The notes under the pieces: model-generated
What the model saw: the letters and a program-made list of their open reading frames with translations, nothing else
Databases searched by the model: none
What the model was told of the DNA's origin: nothing
Part shown: in pieces, positions 1 through 6,403 of the stretch
Position numbering within the stretch: position 1 is the first letter of the stretch
How the letters are laid out: each line of letters opens with the position of its first letter
Translations under genes and position numbers: made by a program
DNA from: Spirochaetaceae bacterium
GTDB lineage: Bacteria; Spirochaetota; Spirochaetia; Treponematales; Breznakiellaceae
Assembly (NCBI GenBank): GCA_031279965.1
Contig: JAITHM010000073.1
Location: forward strand, 1-11,338
Direction: 5' to 3'
Length of the DNA: 11,338 nucleotides

Positions 1-356
1 CGGGCGCATTTCCCACAGCTTGTCTTTGGTTTTTCGCACACACCCATAACCCATTCATTTTTGCACACCGGCTGGTAGCCCGACTTTCCGGTCTTTTTGC
101 TTTCAAAGCGTTTCGCGTACAGGTCTTCCCGGCCCCGAAACAAGGAACGGAACAGGGCGATTTTAGTTTCCGGGGGCGACTGGTTGTTAATTTCCGGCAG
201 GGAATTTTCGCCCGCCAATACTGCTGGAAAATTTGGCGATGGCGTATAACGAAAAACAGCGGCCTGAGCTTGCTCCAGTTGGCGTTTCTTTTCGGCAAGC
301 GTTTTTTCCAGCGTTGCTATTTCCTCTTCCAGGCGGTTGACGGCTACGGTATCCAT
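1..356 (-). CDS. TOTE conflict-system-type primase/helicase protein, N-terminal part (runs off left edge)
   Basis: An open frame of 118 codons starts at ATG 356-354 and is still open at base 1. Residues 8-32 are a charged coiled coil (RLEEEIATLEKTLAEKKRQL). Residues 33-62 are a Pro/Asn-rich linker. Residues 64-97 contain the block KIALFRSLFRGREDLYAKRF followed by ESKKTGKSGYQPVC, and residues 98-117 carry four cysteines (C98, C107, C114, C117), a likely zinc site. From memory, this order is typical of the start of large proteins with an archaeo-eukaryotic primase domain and a DEAD/DEAH helicase, called TOTE conflict systems and thought to act against invading DNA. The primase, helicase and any nuclease domains lie outside the window, so catalytic competence cannot be judged. 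An in-frame TGA lies six codons upstream of the ATG. There is no Shine-Dalgarno sequence, but TACACT sits six bases before the ATG, which suggests a leaderless mRNA. The family call rests on recalled motifs only. Confidence 0.72.
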   Translation of the reverse strand, partial: MDTVAVNRLEEEIATLEKTLAEKKRQLEQAQAAVFRYTPSPNFPAVLAGENSLPEINNQSPPETKIALFRSLFRGREDLYAKRFESKKTGKSGYQPVCKNEWVMGVCEKPKTSCGKCA

Positions 357-409
357 GAAGGGAGTGTATCATGGTTTACGAATCTTGATTATGGCTTGAT
401 TAAGGCCGC

Positions 410-438
410 TTGACAAAAATTCCGCCCCATGCTAACCT
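410..438 (+). promoter_or_regulatory. Sigma70-type promoter, divergent from the TOTE-type gene
   Basis: A perfect -35 TTGACA (410-415) is followed by a 17-base spacer and TAACCT (433-438) as the -10. Transcription would start near 445, only a few bases before an ATG at 448 that opens a 27-codon frame ending at 531. The promoter points away from the minus-strand gene that starts at 356. What it drives is not clear: the small frame, an untranslated RNA, or a lost gene. Confidence 0.5.
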
Positions 439-849
439 GCTTTCACTATGCAAGCACTCGCCGGCCAGCGCCGCGCACAGCGTAAATTTTCCTCAAGTTT
501 AGCGGGCGAGCTGCCACACACACATATATGAATTCGCCATCATACCTGTAAGAGGGCTTAGTTTAGGGGAGAGGTCTGCCCGCAGACAGATTTCGGATTC
601 CAGGTTTCAGATTTTAGAATAGATATGTACCAAACCAAGCTGGCTCTCTTTACCCCGATATATCGAACAAAAAACCGGCAACTGACAACCGAAAACTGAT
701 TCGAGCCAATACCGCCGGATAGATCTGGCGTTTTGGGCCGTTTCGTATGAGCGGCTATATATACAGACCTGTTTGATGCCATTTGGACAAGGCATAAACG
801 GTGGGCGTAAGTTTCAAACTAGGCGGAAAAGCAGCAGCAGAGTAGCCGC

Positions 850-883
850 AAAAGAGAGTATGCGGCGCTCCGTGCGCTCTTTT
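850..883 (+). terminator. A-tract/stem/T-tract hairpin, possible bidirectional terminator
   Basis: AAAAGAG (850-856) pairs perfectly with CTCTTTT (877-883). The stem continues inward to 862/871 with one A-G mismatch and two G-T pairs, leaving an eight-base loop. The T-run and A-run lie within the arms, as in bidirectional intrinsic terminators. It would end a plus-strand transcript from the promoter at 410-438. A second alternative pairing exists (GGCGCT 864-869 with AGCGCC 889-894). Confidence 0.4.
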
Positions 884-1104
884 ACCCCAGCGCCTTGAAA
901 AAGACTGATAGCCACTTTTCGCTTTAATCAGCGCGTACCTCGCTCAAGGAGGTAGAACAGGAGATACTGGTCATTATTGACGAAAAAGCACTGTTGAGTA
1001 CGCATACTTATCATTAACAAAGAAGCCCTTCGCCCTCTACCCTGAAAGACAGTAAGTACGCTAGAATTAAGAAGGCTCATGGCAGAGCCAAGGAAGATGA
1101 TGAG

Positions 1105-3045
1105 ATGATAGTGGTACTTTCAAAGGATATTTCGGAACACGACACCAAACTTGTTCGTGCTTTTTTAGAAGATAATGGCTACAAAGCGCGTGAACAAACA
1201 TTTGGAGATGATACTTTGCTGTCTGCGTCAGGGAAGGGGCAGCTTGATACCCGCGAACTTCAGCTTCTGCCCGGCGTTGTGCGTGTGGCGGCAACCTCAA
1301 AACCTTACGAACTTGCATCACGCGAAACGCAGGCAGAAGACTCGATTGTCACCGTTGGCCCGGTTAAGGTTGGCGGAGCACGGATTACCGTTATTGCCGG
1401 CCCCTGCGCCGTAGAAAGCCGTGAACAGATCGCTGAAACAGCCGCACGAGTGCGGGAGTCGGGGGCAGTTATTCTGCGGGGCGGCGCATTTAAGCCGCGT
1501 ACCAGTCCCTATGCGTTCCAAGGCTTGGGCATGAAAGGGCTGGAATACATGAAAGAAGCTGGAGAAGCGCTGGGTATGCCGATTGTTACTGAGGTTGTTT
1601 CGCCGGAACTTGCCCTTCAAATGAAAGATTTAACCGATATGTTTCAAATTGGAGCACGCAATATGCAGAATTTTGAACTTCTTAAGCGTGTTGGTTCTTT
1701 GGGAAGGCCGGTGCTCCTTAAGCGCGGCGCGTCGGCTACCATCGAAGAATGGCTGCTTTCCGCCGAATATCTTCTCGCTTCTGGTGCACGAGATGTGATA
1801 CTTTGTGAACGCGGGATACGCACATTCGAGACTTTTACCCGGAATACGCTTGATATTTCCGCCATACCCGTCGTTAAAGGGCTTTCGCACCTGCCTGTCA
1901 TTGTTGATCCAAGCCATGCACTGGGCATACGGGCTTATGTAAACGCGGCATCGCTGGCCGCGGTGGCTGTTGGTGCTGACGGCCTTGCTGTTGAGGTGCA
2001 CACAAATCCTGATGCAGCTTTTTCTGACGGGCCGCAGTCGTTGTATCCTGATCAGTTTGAAAAACTTATGCGGGATGTCGAGGCGCTTGCTCCCGTCGCC
2101 GGAAAAGAACTTCAGCGGCTGCCTTCCCCTAAAAGCCTTGCAGCCTCAGATGGAACGGCTTTTTCCGGCGCATGGACGGCGGCGTTTTCGCTTGTCGGCG
2201 AAAAAGTCGCTTTTTCAGGAAGGTCGGGGGCGTTTGCCGAGCGGGCACTTATCAATATTTTTGGCGAAGAAACGCAGCGCCTTCCTGTGCCGTCATTTTC
2301 CAGTGTATTTGACGCGGTACTTGACGGGAGCGCTGCCTTTGGTGTTGTGCCTGTAGAAAACAGCCTGACCGGTTCAATTCATGAAAACTACGATCTTTTT
2401 TTACGGTATCCTGATATTGTTATAGTTGGAGAGCTAAAACTTCGCATCGTGCATTGTCTTATGGCGATTGAAGGGACGACGCTCAGCGAAATTAAAACGA
2501 TACGCAGCCATGCACAGGGCTTTGCTCAGTGCCGGAATTTTCTTGACGAACATACCGAATGGTATCTTGAAACCCATCCGACAACCGCGGACGCAGTGCT
2601 GTCTATTGCCAAAGAAAAATCACGCACGATTGCCGCCATCGCTTCGGAGGCGGCGGCAAAGGCGCACGGCCTTAATATTCTTAAGGCAGGTATCGAAAAT
2701 AATCCGCAAAACTATACACGTTTTGTTGTCATTTCCCGTAAACAGGATGGCAAGCAGCTTGTTCCGGCGGCGCTGGGCGCACAAAAACCCAATAAAGCAT
2801 CGCTTGTATTTTCTGTGGCGGATAAACCCGGCTCGCTTTTACTGTCGCTGCAATGTCTCAGCGGAGAGGGCATCAATATGACAAAACTTGAATCGCGCCC
2901 CATTCTCGGACAGCCGTGGAATTATCTTTTTTATGTTGATTTTACAATACCGGAAGATGAAGGACTTTTGCAAAAAGCGCTTGAAGACCTTAAAAAAGAA
3001 GCAGTAACGATGCAGGTACTCGGCGTGTACCGGGCGGCGGTTTAG
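1105..3045 (+). CDS. Bifunctional DAHP synthase (class I-beta) / prephenate dehydratase with C-terminal ACT domain
   Basis: This 646-residue fusion joins the first step of the shikimate pathway (phosphoenolpyruvate plus erythrose 4-phosphate to DAHP) to the dehydratase step of phenylalanine synthesis. Residues 1-70 resemble the ferredoxin-like regulatory domain of Thermotoga-type DAHP synthase. Residues 85-330 are the barrel, with GPCAVES (99-105), LRGGAFKPRTSPYAFQG (124-140), LLKRG (204-208) and DPSHA (268-272). Expected metal ligands C101, H271, E297 and D308 are all present. Residues 366-545 are prephenate dehydratase: VVPVENSLTGSIHENYD (414-430) and the catalytic NYTRF (536-540). Residues 565-645 are an ACT domain with the phenylalanine-binding signature ESRP (596-599). 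There is no chorismate mutase segment, so that activity must be encoded elsewhere. ATG 1105 is the only start in the frame after a stop at 1015-1017, and AAGGA at 1090-1094 is the ribosome site. Feedback control by phenylalanine or tyrosine is inferred from the domains. Arogenate rather than prephenate as substrate cannot be excluded. Confidence 0.93.
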   Translation: MIVVLSKDISEHDTKLVRAFLEDNGYKAREQTFGDDTLLSASGKGQLDTRELQLLPGVVRVAATSKPYELASRETQAEDSIVTVGPVKVGGARITVIAGPCAVESREQIAETAARVRESGAVILRGGAFKPRTSPYAFQGLGMKGLEYMKEAGEALGMPIVTEVVSPELALQMKDLTDMFQIGARNMQNFELLKRVGSLGRPVLLKRGASATIEEWLLSAEYLLASGARDVILCERGIRTFETFTRNTLDISAIPVVKGLSHLPVIVDPSHALGIRAYVNAASLAAVAVGADGLAVEVHTNPDAAFSDGPQSLYPDQFEKLMRDVEALAPVAGKELQRLPSPKSLAASDGTAFSGAWTAAFSLVGEKVAFSGRSGAFAERALINIFGEETQRLPVPSFSSVFDAVLDGSAAFGVVPVENSLTGSIHENYDLFLRYPDIVIVGELKLRIVHCLMAIEGTTLSEIKTIRSHAQGFAQCRNFLDEHTEWYLETHPTTADAVLSIAKEKSRTIAAIASEAAAKAHGLNILKAGIENNPQNYTRFVVISRKQDGKQLVPAALGAQKPNKASLVFSVADKPGSLLLSLQCLSGEGINMTKLESRPILGQPWNYLFYVDFTIPEDEGLLQKALEDLKKEAVTMQVLGVYRAAV

Positions 3046-3048
3046 GCT

Positions 3049-3768
3049 ATGCGAATACTTGCGGTAAATGATGACGGTATTGCTTGTGCCGGTATCCAGG
3101 ATTTGACGGCGGCGCTCATTTCTGCAGGACACGAACTTGTTGTTGTTGCCCCCGACCGTGAACAATCCGGCATGTCGCACGCGCTTTCATTGGGACGCGG
3201 CATTGCTGTTAAGGAACTTGAACCAGGCCGTTGGGCGTGCCGTGGTACGCCGGCAGATTGTGTCATTGCAGCGCTCTCCGGCGGGTTTATCCCCAGGCCG
3301 GAGCTGGTGGTGTCCGGCATCAACGCCGGTGCGAATTTGGGTACGGATCTTATCTATTCGGGAACGGCGGCAGGTGCGCGGCAAGCGGCGCTGGACGGTC
3401 TGCCCGGCATCGCATTTTCGCTGGATGGTCAGCCGCCGTTTGATTTTCATGCCGCGGCAGCCTGGGCGGCGGCGTACATTCATGAATTTATACCGCTCAT
3501 CAAAGGGGATATGTTTTTGAACGTGAATTTTCCAAGCGGTGTCAAGGCTGAAACCTCGTGGCGTCATGCGGTTCCTGCCCGCCGGCGTTACACAAACCGT
3601 ATGACGATGACGCCTGGCGGAAACGGCTGGCAGCTTCTTAGTTTTAACGATTTTGAGATGGATACGGCCGCTGATGATGGTTCAGATTGTGTTATTGTTG
3701 AACATGGTTTTGTCGCGTTAAGCCGTGTTTTGATTCAACCAGCAATAGAGGAGATTTTTCATGAATAA
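3049..3768 (+). CDS. surE: 5'-nucleotidase SurE
   Basis: SurE is a metal-dependent phosphatase that removes phosphate from nucleoside 5'- and 3'-monophosphates, active in the cytoplasm. The 239-residue protein has the usual family length. It begins MRILAVNDDG with the metal-binding aspartates D8 and D9, then APDREQSGMSHALS (34-47) with S40, GTPADCV (66-72), and VSGINAGANLGTDLIYSGT (88-106) with N92. These are the full metal-site and signature motifs. It starts three bases after the stop of the aromatic fusion gene, with only a poor ribosome site (GGGCGG), so it is probably translated by coupling within the operon. The family assignment is secure; the physiological substrate in this organism is not known from the sequence. 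Confidence 0.95.
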   Translation: MRILAVNDDGIACAGIQDLTAALISAGHELVVVAPDREQSGMSHALSLGRGIAVKELEPGRWACRGTPADCVIAALSGGFIPRPELVVSGINAGANLGTDLIYSGTAAGARQAALDGLPGIAFSLDGQPPFDFHAAAAWAAAYIHEFIPLIKGDMFLNVNFPSGVKAETSWRHAVPARRRYTNRMTMTPGGNGWQLLSFNDFEMDTAADDGSDCVIVEHGFVALSRVLIQPAIEEIFHE

Positions 3769-4477
3769 CAGCGTACGGCAGTTTAAGTATTTTGATACGA
3801 TGATGAGTGCATTCGTCATGATACTCATCGTAAGTAATATTGCATCATCAGCAAAAATTGTTGACACAGGGATAAACATCCTAGGGACCAGGCTAATTTT
3901 TGACGGCGGCACTCTGATTTTTCCACTAAGTTATATTTTAGGTGATGTGCTTACTGAAGTTTATGGATTTCGTGCGTCGCGGCGGGCAATCTGGACGGGC
4001 TTTGGGCTTTTGGCGCTTGCCTCGGCATTGTTTTTTATGCTTGGCATTCTGCCCGGCGAAACAGCCTGGGAAGAAGCTACTGGAGGGGGGACTGCCTACA
4101 GCGCAATTCTTGGCGGCATGAGTACGGGAGGCATTGTGCTGGCAAGCCTTGCCGGATTTTTTACCGGAGAGTTTGTAAATGCCGTTATGCTTTCGCGCAT
4201 TAAAGTGCTGATGCGGGGCAAATTGCTCTTTGTACGGACGATTGCCAGTACGCTTGTTGGAGAACTTCTTGATACAGTGATTTTTACCAGTGTTGCCATT
4301 TTGTGCGGAGTGTTTCCCCATGAACTTTTTATGGAACTTGTTACTGCCAATTATATTTTAAAATGTTCAATCGAAATAGTGTTTACGCCGGTTACATATA
4401 TTCTCGCCGCCGGTTTAAAAAAGACAGAACACTGTGATGCTTTTGATATGAATGTACTATACACTCCGTTTGGTTAA
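3761..4477 (+). CDS. Queuosine precursor transporter, YhhQ/VUT family
   Basis: This is a 238-residue integral membrane protein with about six hydrophobic segments. Family motifs are FPLSYILGDVLTEVYG (54-69), RTIASTLVGELLDT (159-172) and KCSIEIVFTPVTY (201-213). YhhQ of Escherichia coli imports preQ0/preQ1, the deazaguanine precursors of the tRNA base queuosine, and most members of this family are annotated so. Salvage of a precursor suits a host-associated or fermentative bacterium that does not make its own, but no queuosine biosynthetic gene is visible here to test this. The ATG overlaps the end of surE by eight bases and is preceded by a good AGAGGAG (3747-3753) seven bases away, so it belongs to the same operon. 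No preQ1 riboswitch was recognised, which is expected for an internal operon gene. The exact substrate is inferred. Confidence 0.88.
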   Translation: MNNSVRQFKYFDTMMSAFVMILIVSNIASSAKIVDTGINILGTRLIFDGGTLIFPLSYILGDVLTEVYGFRASRRAIWTGFGLLALASALFFMLGILPGETAWEEATGGGTAYSAILGGMSTGGIVLASLAGFFTGEFVNAVMLSRIKVLMRGKLLFVRTIASTLVGELLDTVIFTSVAILCGVFPHELFMELVTANYILKCSIEIVFTPVTYILAAGLKKTEHCDAFDMNVLYTPFG

Positions 4478-4500
4478 TCTTGATAATGTTTTAGGACAGC

Positions 4501-4527
4501 CGCTTAAACACACAGTTTTTTTAAGCG
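4501..4527. terminator. Hairpin between convergent genes
   Basis: CGCTTAAA (4501-4508) and TTTAAGCG (4520-4527) form a perfect eight-base inverted repeat with an eleven-base loop. It covers the last codons and stop (4504-4506) of the minus-strand exonuclease gene and lies 23 bases after the transporter stop at 4477. The T-run is inside the repeat rather than after it, so action as an intrinsic terminator is uncertain. Confidence 0.28.
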
Positions 4528-5061
4528 CTGCTGCGTTGCATCAAGAAGCGATTTAAGCGTCACGCAGCCTGTTTGCTGTGCAGCAAGCAGGGCGATCTTC
4601 CCACATGTTTCCGCATCAGCCTGCGCGTTATGTGCGGCGTAGATAATGCCAAAATGTGCGGCAAGCCGCGAAAGCGTGTGCGAAGGTAGTTCAGGCCATA
4701 CTGCACGCGATAAATCAAGCGTACAAAAATAGTGCAGCGGCGGTATAAAAAGATCGTACCATGCAAGCACAGCTTTAAGCACGCGCATATCAAATTGTGC
4801 GTTATGTGCGGCAAGAGGAAGTTTATCAATAAAAGACAGAGTTTTTTTCCAGATTTGGGAAAACAGGGGGGCGTTTTTAACATTCTCTACAGTAAGTCCA
4901 TGAATCGCGGTAAAATCAGGACGGATAAATAATTCTGGCGGCTGTATCAGCGAATAGAATGAATCTACCGCTTTACCATTCTTAAACTTTATCATACCAA
5001 TCGAACAGGCGCTTTCTGGACTGTATTTGGCTGTTTCAAAATCAATCGTTACAAAATTCAT
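4504..5061 (-). CDS. DEDDh-type 3'-5' exonuclease (DNA polymerase III epsilon / RNase T family)
   Basis: This 185-residue single-domain protein has all five DEDDh catalytic residues: D7 and E9 in IDFET (6-10), D91 in AHNAQFD (85-91), and H144 and D149 in HNAQADA (144-150). Such enzymes remove nucleotides from 3' ends of DNA or RNA using two metal ions. The protein is shorter than typical epsilon subunits and has no polymerase-binding tail or BRCT domain, so it is probably a stand-alone exonuclease. Whether its substrate is DNA or RNA cannot be told. It converges with the upstream operon, 26 bases apart. The start ATG at 5061 has no Shine-Dalgarno sequence, and a strong promoter lies directly before it, so the mRNA may be leaderless. 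Confidence 0.9.
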   Translation of the reverse strand: MNFVTIDFETAKYSPESACSIGMIKFKNGKAVDSFYSLIQPPELFIRPDFTAIHGLTVENVKNAPLFSQIWKKTLSFIDKLPLAAHNAQFDMRVLKAVLAWYDLFIPPLHYFCTLDLSRAVWPELPSHTLSRLAAHFGIIYAAHNAQADAETCGKIALLAAQQTGCVTLKSLLDATQQRLKKLCV

Positions 5062-5072
5062 TATACATTAAG

Positions 5073-5101
5073 ATTATATAATTTAATTATTCTTCAAGCA
5101 A
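5073..5101 (-). promoter_or_regulatory. Promoter of the exonuclease gene (near-leaderless)
   Basis: On the minus strand TTGCTT (5101-5096), a 17-base spacer and a perfect TATAAT (5078-5073) precede the exonuclease ATG at 5061. Only 11 bases separate the -10 box from the ATG, so the transcript would begin about four or five bases before the start codon, leaving no room for a ribosome-binding site. Confidence 0.6.
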
Positions 5102-5120
5102 GCATACAACTTATAATTAG

Positions 5121-5149
5121 TTGACTAATAAAAAAACACTTTTTACTTT
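5121..5149 (+). promoter_or_regulatory. Probable promoter of the lipoprotein gene
   Basis: TTGACT (5121-5126), a 17-base spacer rich in A and T, and TACTTT (5144-5149) lie about 115 bases upstream of the lipoprotein start at 5264. The -35 box is good and the -10 box moderate. The leader would be around 108 bases. Confidence 0.4.
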
Positions 5150-5263
5150 TTCGCACAATTGTTGTCCGCAGTTTTGAATATTCACAGCAGCGGTACAACA
5201 AAAACTCCGTATGGATGTTTATTTATTTACTCCGCAAAGAGTAAAAACTACGAGGAGTTTTCT

Positions 5264-6256
5264 ATGAACAGGAAACATATAAAAAAAGGAGCAGCGGCAT
5301 TTTTATTGACGTTGATATTTATTATAACAGCATGTGACAATGGTTCAACTTCAAATTCGAATCCGTCGTTATCCAAAGCTGAAGAAGTTGCGGTTGCATT
5401 GAACCGTGATTTTGGAGGAGCATCGCGCGTTATAGCAAGTGTTGATGCAACAGATAAAACCATAGTAAATATTATTAACCCGCTTGTTATTAGTGCAAAT
5501 GATTATACGCTTGGACTTGACCGCACAGTAATACTGAAGGCTACTACAACAGGTTATATATCAGCAGATGGAAAGAAATTCACGCTGAATGGGGACGGCA
5601 CTATCTGGGCGGCAGGCAGCGGCAGTTTAAGGCTTGGGACAGCTCAAACTTCGCAGATTGCTCTTGGTTCAGGTTCCACGATTCGTTATGGGGATACCGC
5701 AGCGGCAAGCACAGCTGGAACAGGAAGCATTATCCTTGCCCCTGGTGCGCGTTTTATTGTCGATGCTGATTTAGCCGGTATACCTAGCGTAATAAGTGCT
5801 ACCGGTCTTAGTTTAACAATCAATACAGGAAAAACACTTAATTTAAACACCAATTTACCATTCGATACAATGAACGTTCTAGGCACTGTAACGCTTACTG
5901 GAAATCCTAAATTAAGCGCTGCAAAAGGATTGAATATTTCCGATACAGGGAAAATTGATGCGGCTGCAAATGCCATTATCGAATTTGCAGCGAACGCTTT
6001 TCTTGCTGGTATTTCGACCTCAAAATCGGGAACCGGAACAGATCATGATGTTACAATTACAGATTGGACGCTTACTCCTGCAGCAACTGCAGATTTGAAA
6101 GCATATATGGATGGAACACTGATTGAGAGCGTGACACCGGACGGCAGTTCAAGCAGCGGAAACGGACGTATAGAAGCCGTTAACATGCTTACATTAACAG
6201 CAACTACACCTACAGCACTGAATAAAGATACGCTTTTTGCGGTTTCTTACAGATAA
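5264..6256 (+). CDS. Secreted lipoprotein with beta-strand repeats, function unknown
   Basis: The 330-residue product opens with a lipoprotein signal peptide: basic N-terminus (MNRKHIKK), hydrophobic core (AAAFLLTLIFII) and lipobox ITAC with C24 as the lipidated residue. A Ser/Asn linker and a short helical stretch (SKAEEVAVALNRDF) follow. The rest is a series of short beta-strand units rich in Gly, Thr, Ser, Ala and Asn, such as GSLRLGTAQTSQIALGSGS and SLTINTGKTLNLNTNL, which suggests a parallel beta-helix or similar surface fold. I do not recognise a specific family. The start at ATG 5264 is preferred over one at 5159 because AGGAG lies at 5253-5257 and the signal peptide begins right there. 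The gene is richer in A+T than its neighbours, as surface-protein genes often are. It is monocistronic, with its own promoter and a following hairpin. An adhesin or envelope role is a guess. Confidence 0.85.
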   Translation: MNRKHIKKGAAAFLLTLIFIITACDNGSTSNSNPSLSKAEEVAVALNRDFGGASRVIASVDATDKTIVNIINPLVISANDYTLGLDRTVILKATTTGYISADGKKFTLNGDGTIWAAGSGSLRLGTAQTSQIALGSGSTIRYGDTAAASTAGTGSIILAPGARFIVDADLAGIPSVISATGLSLTINTGKTLNLNTNLPFDTMNVLGTVTLTGNPKLSAAKGLNISDTGKIDAAANAIIEFAANAFLAGISTSKSGTGTDHDVTITDWTLTPAATADLKAYMDGTLIESVTPDGSSSSGNGRIEAVNMLTLTATTPTALNKDTLFAVSYR

Positions 6257-6280
6257 TGGAGGTAATGAAGAAATGAGGTG

Positions 6281-6300
6281 CCCCGCCTTTCAAGGCGGGG
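6281..6300 (+). terminator. GC-rich perfect hairpin after the lipoprotein gene
   Basis: CCCCGCCTT and AAGGCGGGG form a nine-base perfect stem around a two-base loop (in practice probably a seven- or eight-base stem with a four-base loop), 25 bases past the lipoprotein stop. It is followed by TATTAAAAC, without a clear T-run. It may act as a terminator or transcript stabiliser, or may be a copy of a dispersed palindromic repeat. Confidence 0.5.
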
Positions 6301-6391
6301 TATTAAAACACGTTTAAATAAAATAGTGATAGTAAATCGTATAAGCATAGATCCAGGCAGTCTGCATCTTTTATCATAACTGAAAAAAGTG

Positions 6392-6397
6392 TAAACT
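6392..6397 (+). promoter_or_regulatory. Possible -10 box directly before the neuB-like gene
   Basis: TAAACT lies six bases before the ATG at 6404. The gene has no Shine-Dalgarno sequence. A -35 box is not clear (TTTTAT at 17-base spacing). If this is the -10, transcription would start at or within a base of the ATG. Confidence 0.3.
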
Positions 6398-6403
6398 ATT
6401 ATT

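Larger units (their letters stand above)
357..1104. other. Gene-poor stretch between the TOTE-type gene and the aromatic-pathway operon
   Basis: No convincing protein gene is present. Minus-strand frames at 558-795 are short, lack a plausible ribosome site and resemble nothing known. On the plus strand there is a promoter at 410-438 with a 27-codon frame starting at 448 (MQALAGQRRAQRKF...). Inverted repeats occur at 574-587 (GTCTGC/GCAGAC) and 776-795 (ATGCC/GGCAT). A long hairpin lies at 850-883. A perfect Shine-Dalgarno-like AAGGAGGT at 946-953 has no ATG, GTG or TTG at a usable distance. The stretch could be decayed genes, the flank of a mobile or defence island, or the site of an untranslated RNA. 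None of these is proven. Confidence 0.6.

Noticed and set aside
558..795. Two overlapping minus-strand frames of 62-74 codons in the gene-poor stretch
   Set aside because: No ribosome site, no recognisable motif and low-complexity repeat-like DNA beneath them.
946..1017. A leader peptide for attenuation behind AAGGAGGT (946-953)
   Set aside because: There is no ATG, GTG or TTG at a usable distance; reading from ATA 964 gives 17 codons without a run of Phe, Tyr or Trp codons, and no terminator/antiterminator pair was seen.
780..1104. A decayed transposase gene upstream of the aromatic fusion
   Set aside because: Translations in the plus frames are broken by stops and I could not match any segment to a transposase family with confidence.
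5159..5263. A 35-residue upstream extension of the lipoprotein
   Set aside because: The ribosome site AGGAG at 5253-5257 and the signal peptide both point to ATG 5264; the extension would bury the signal peptide.
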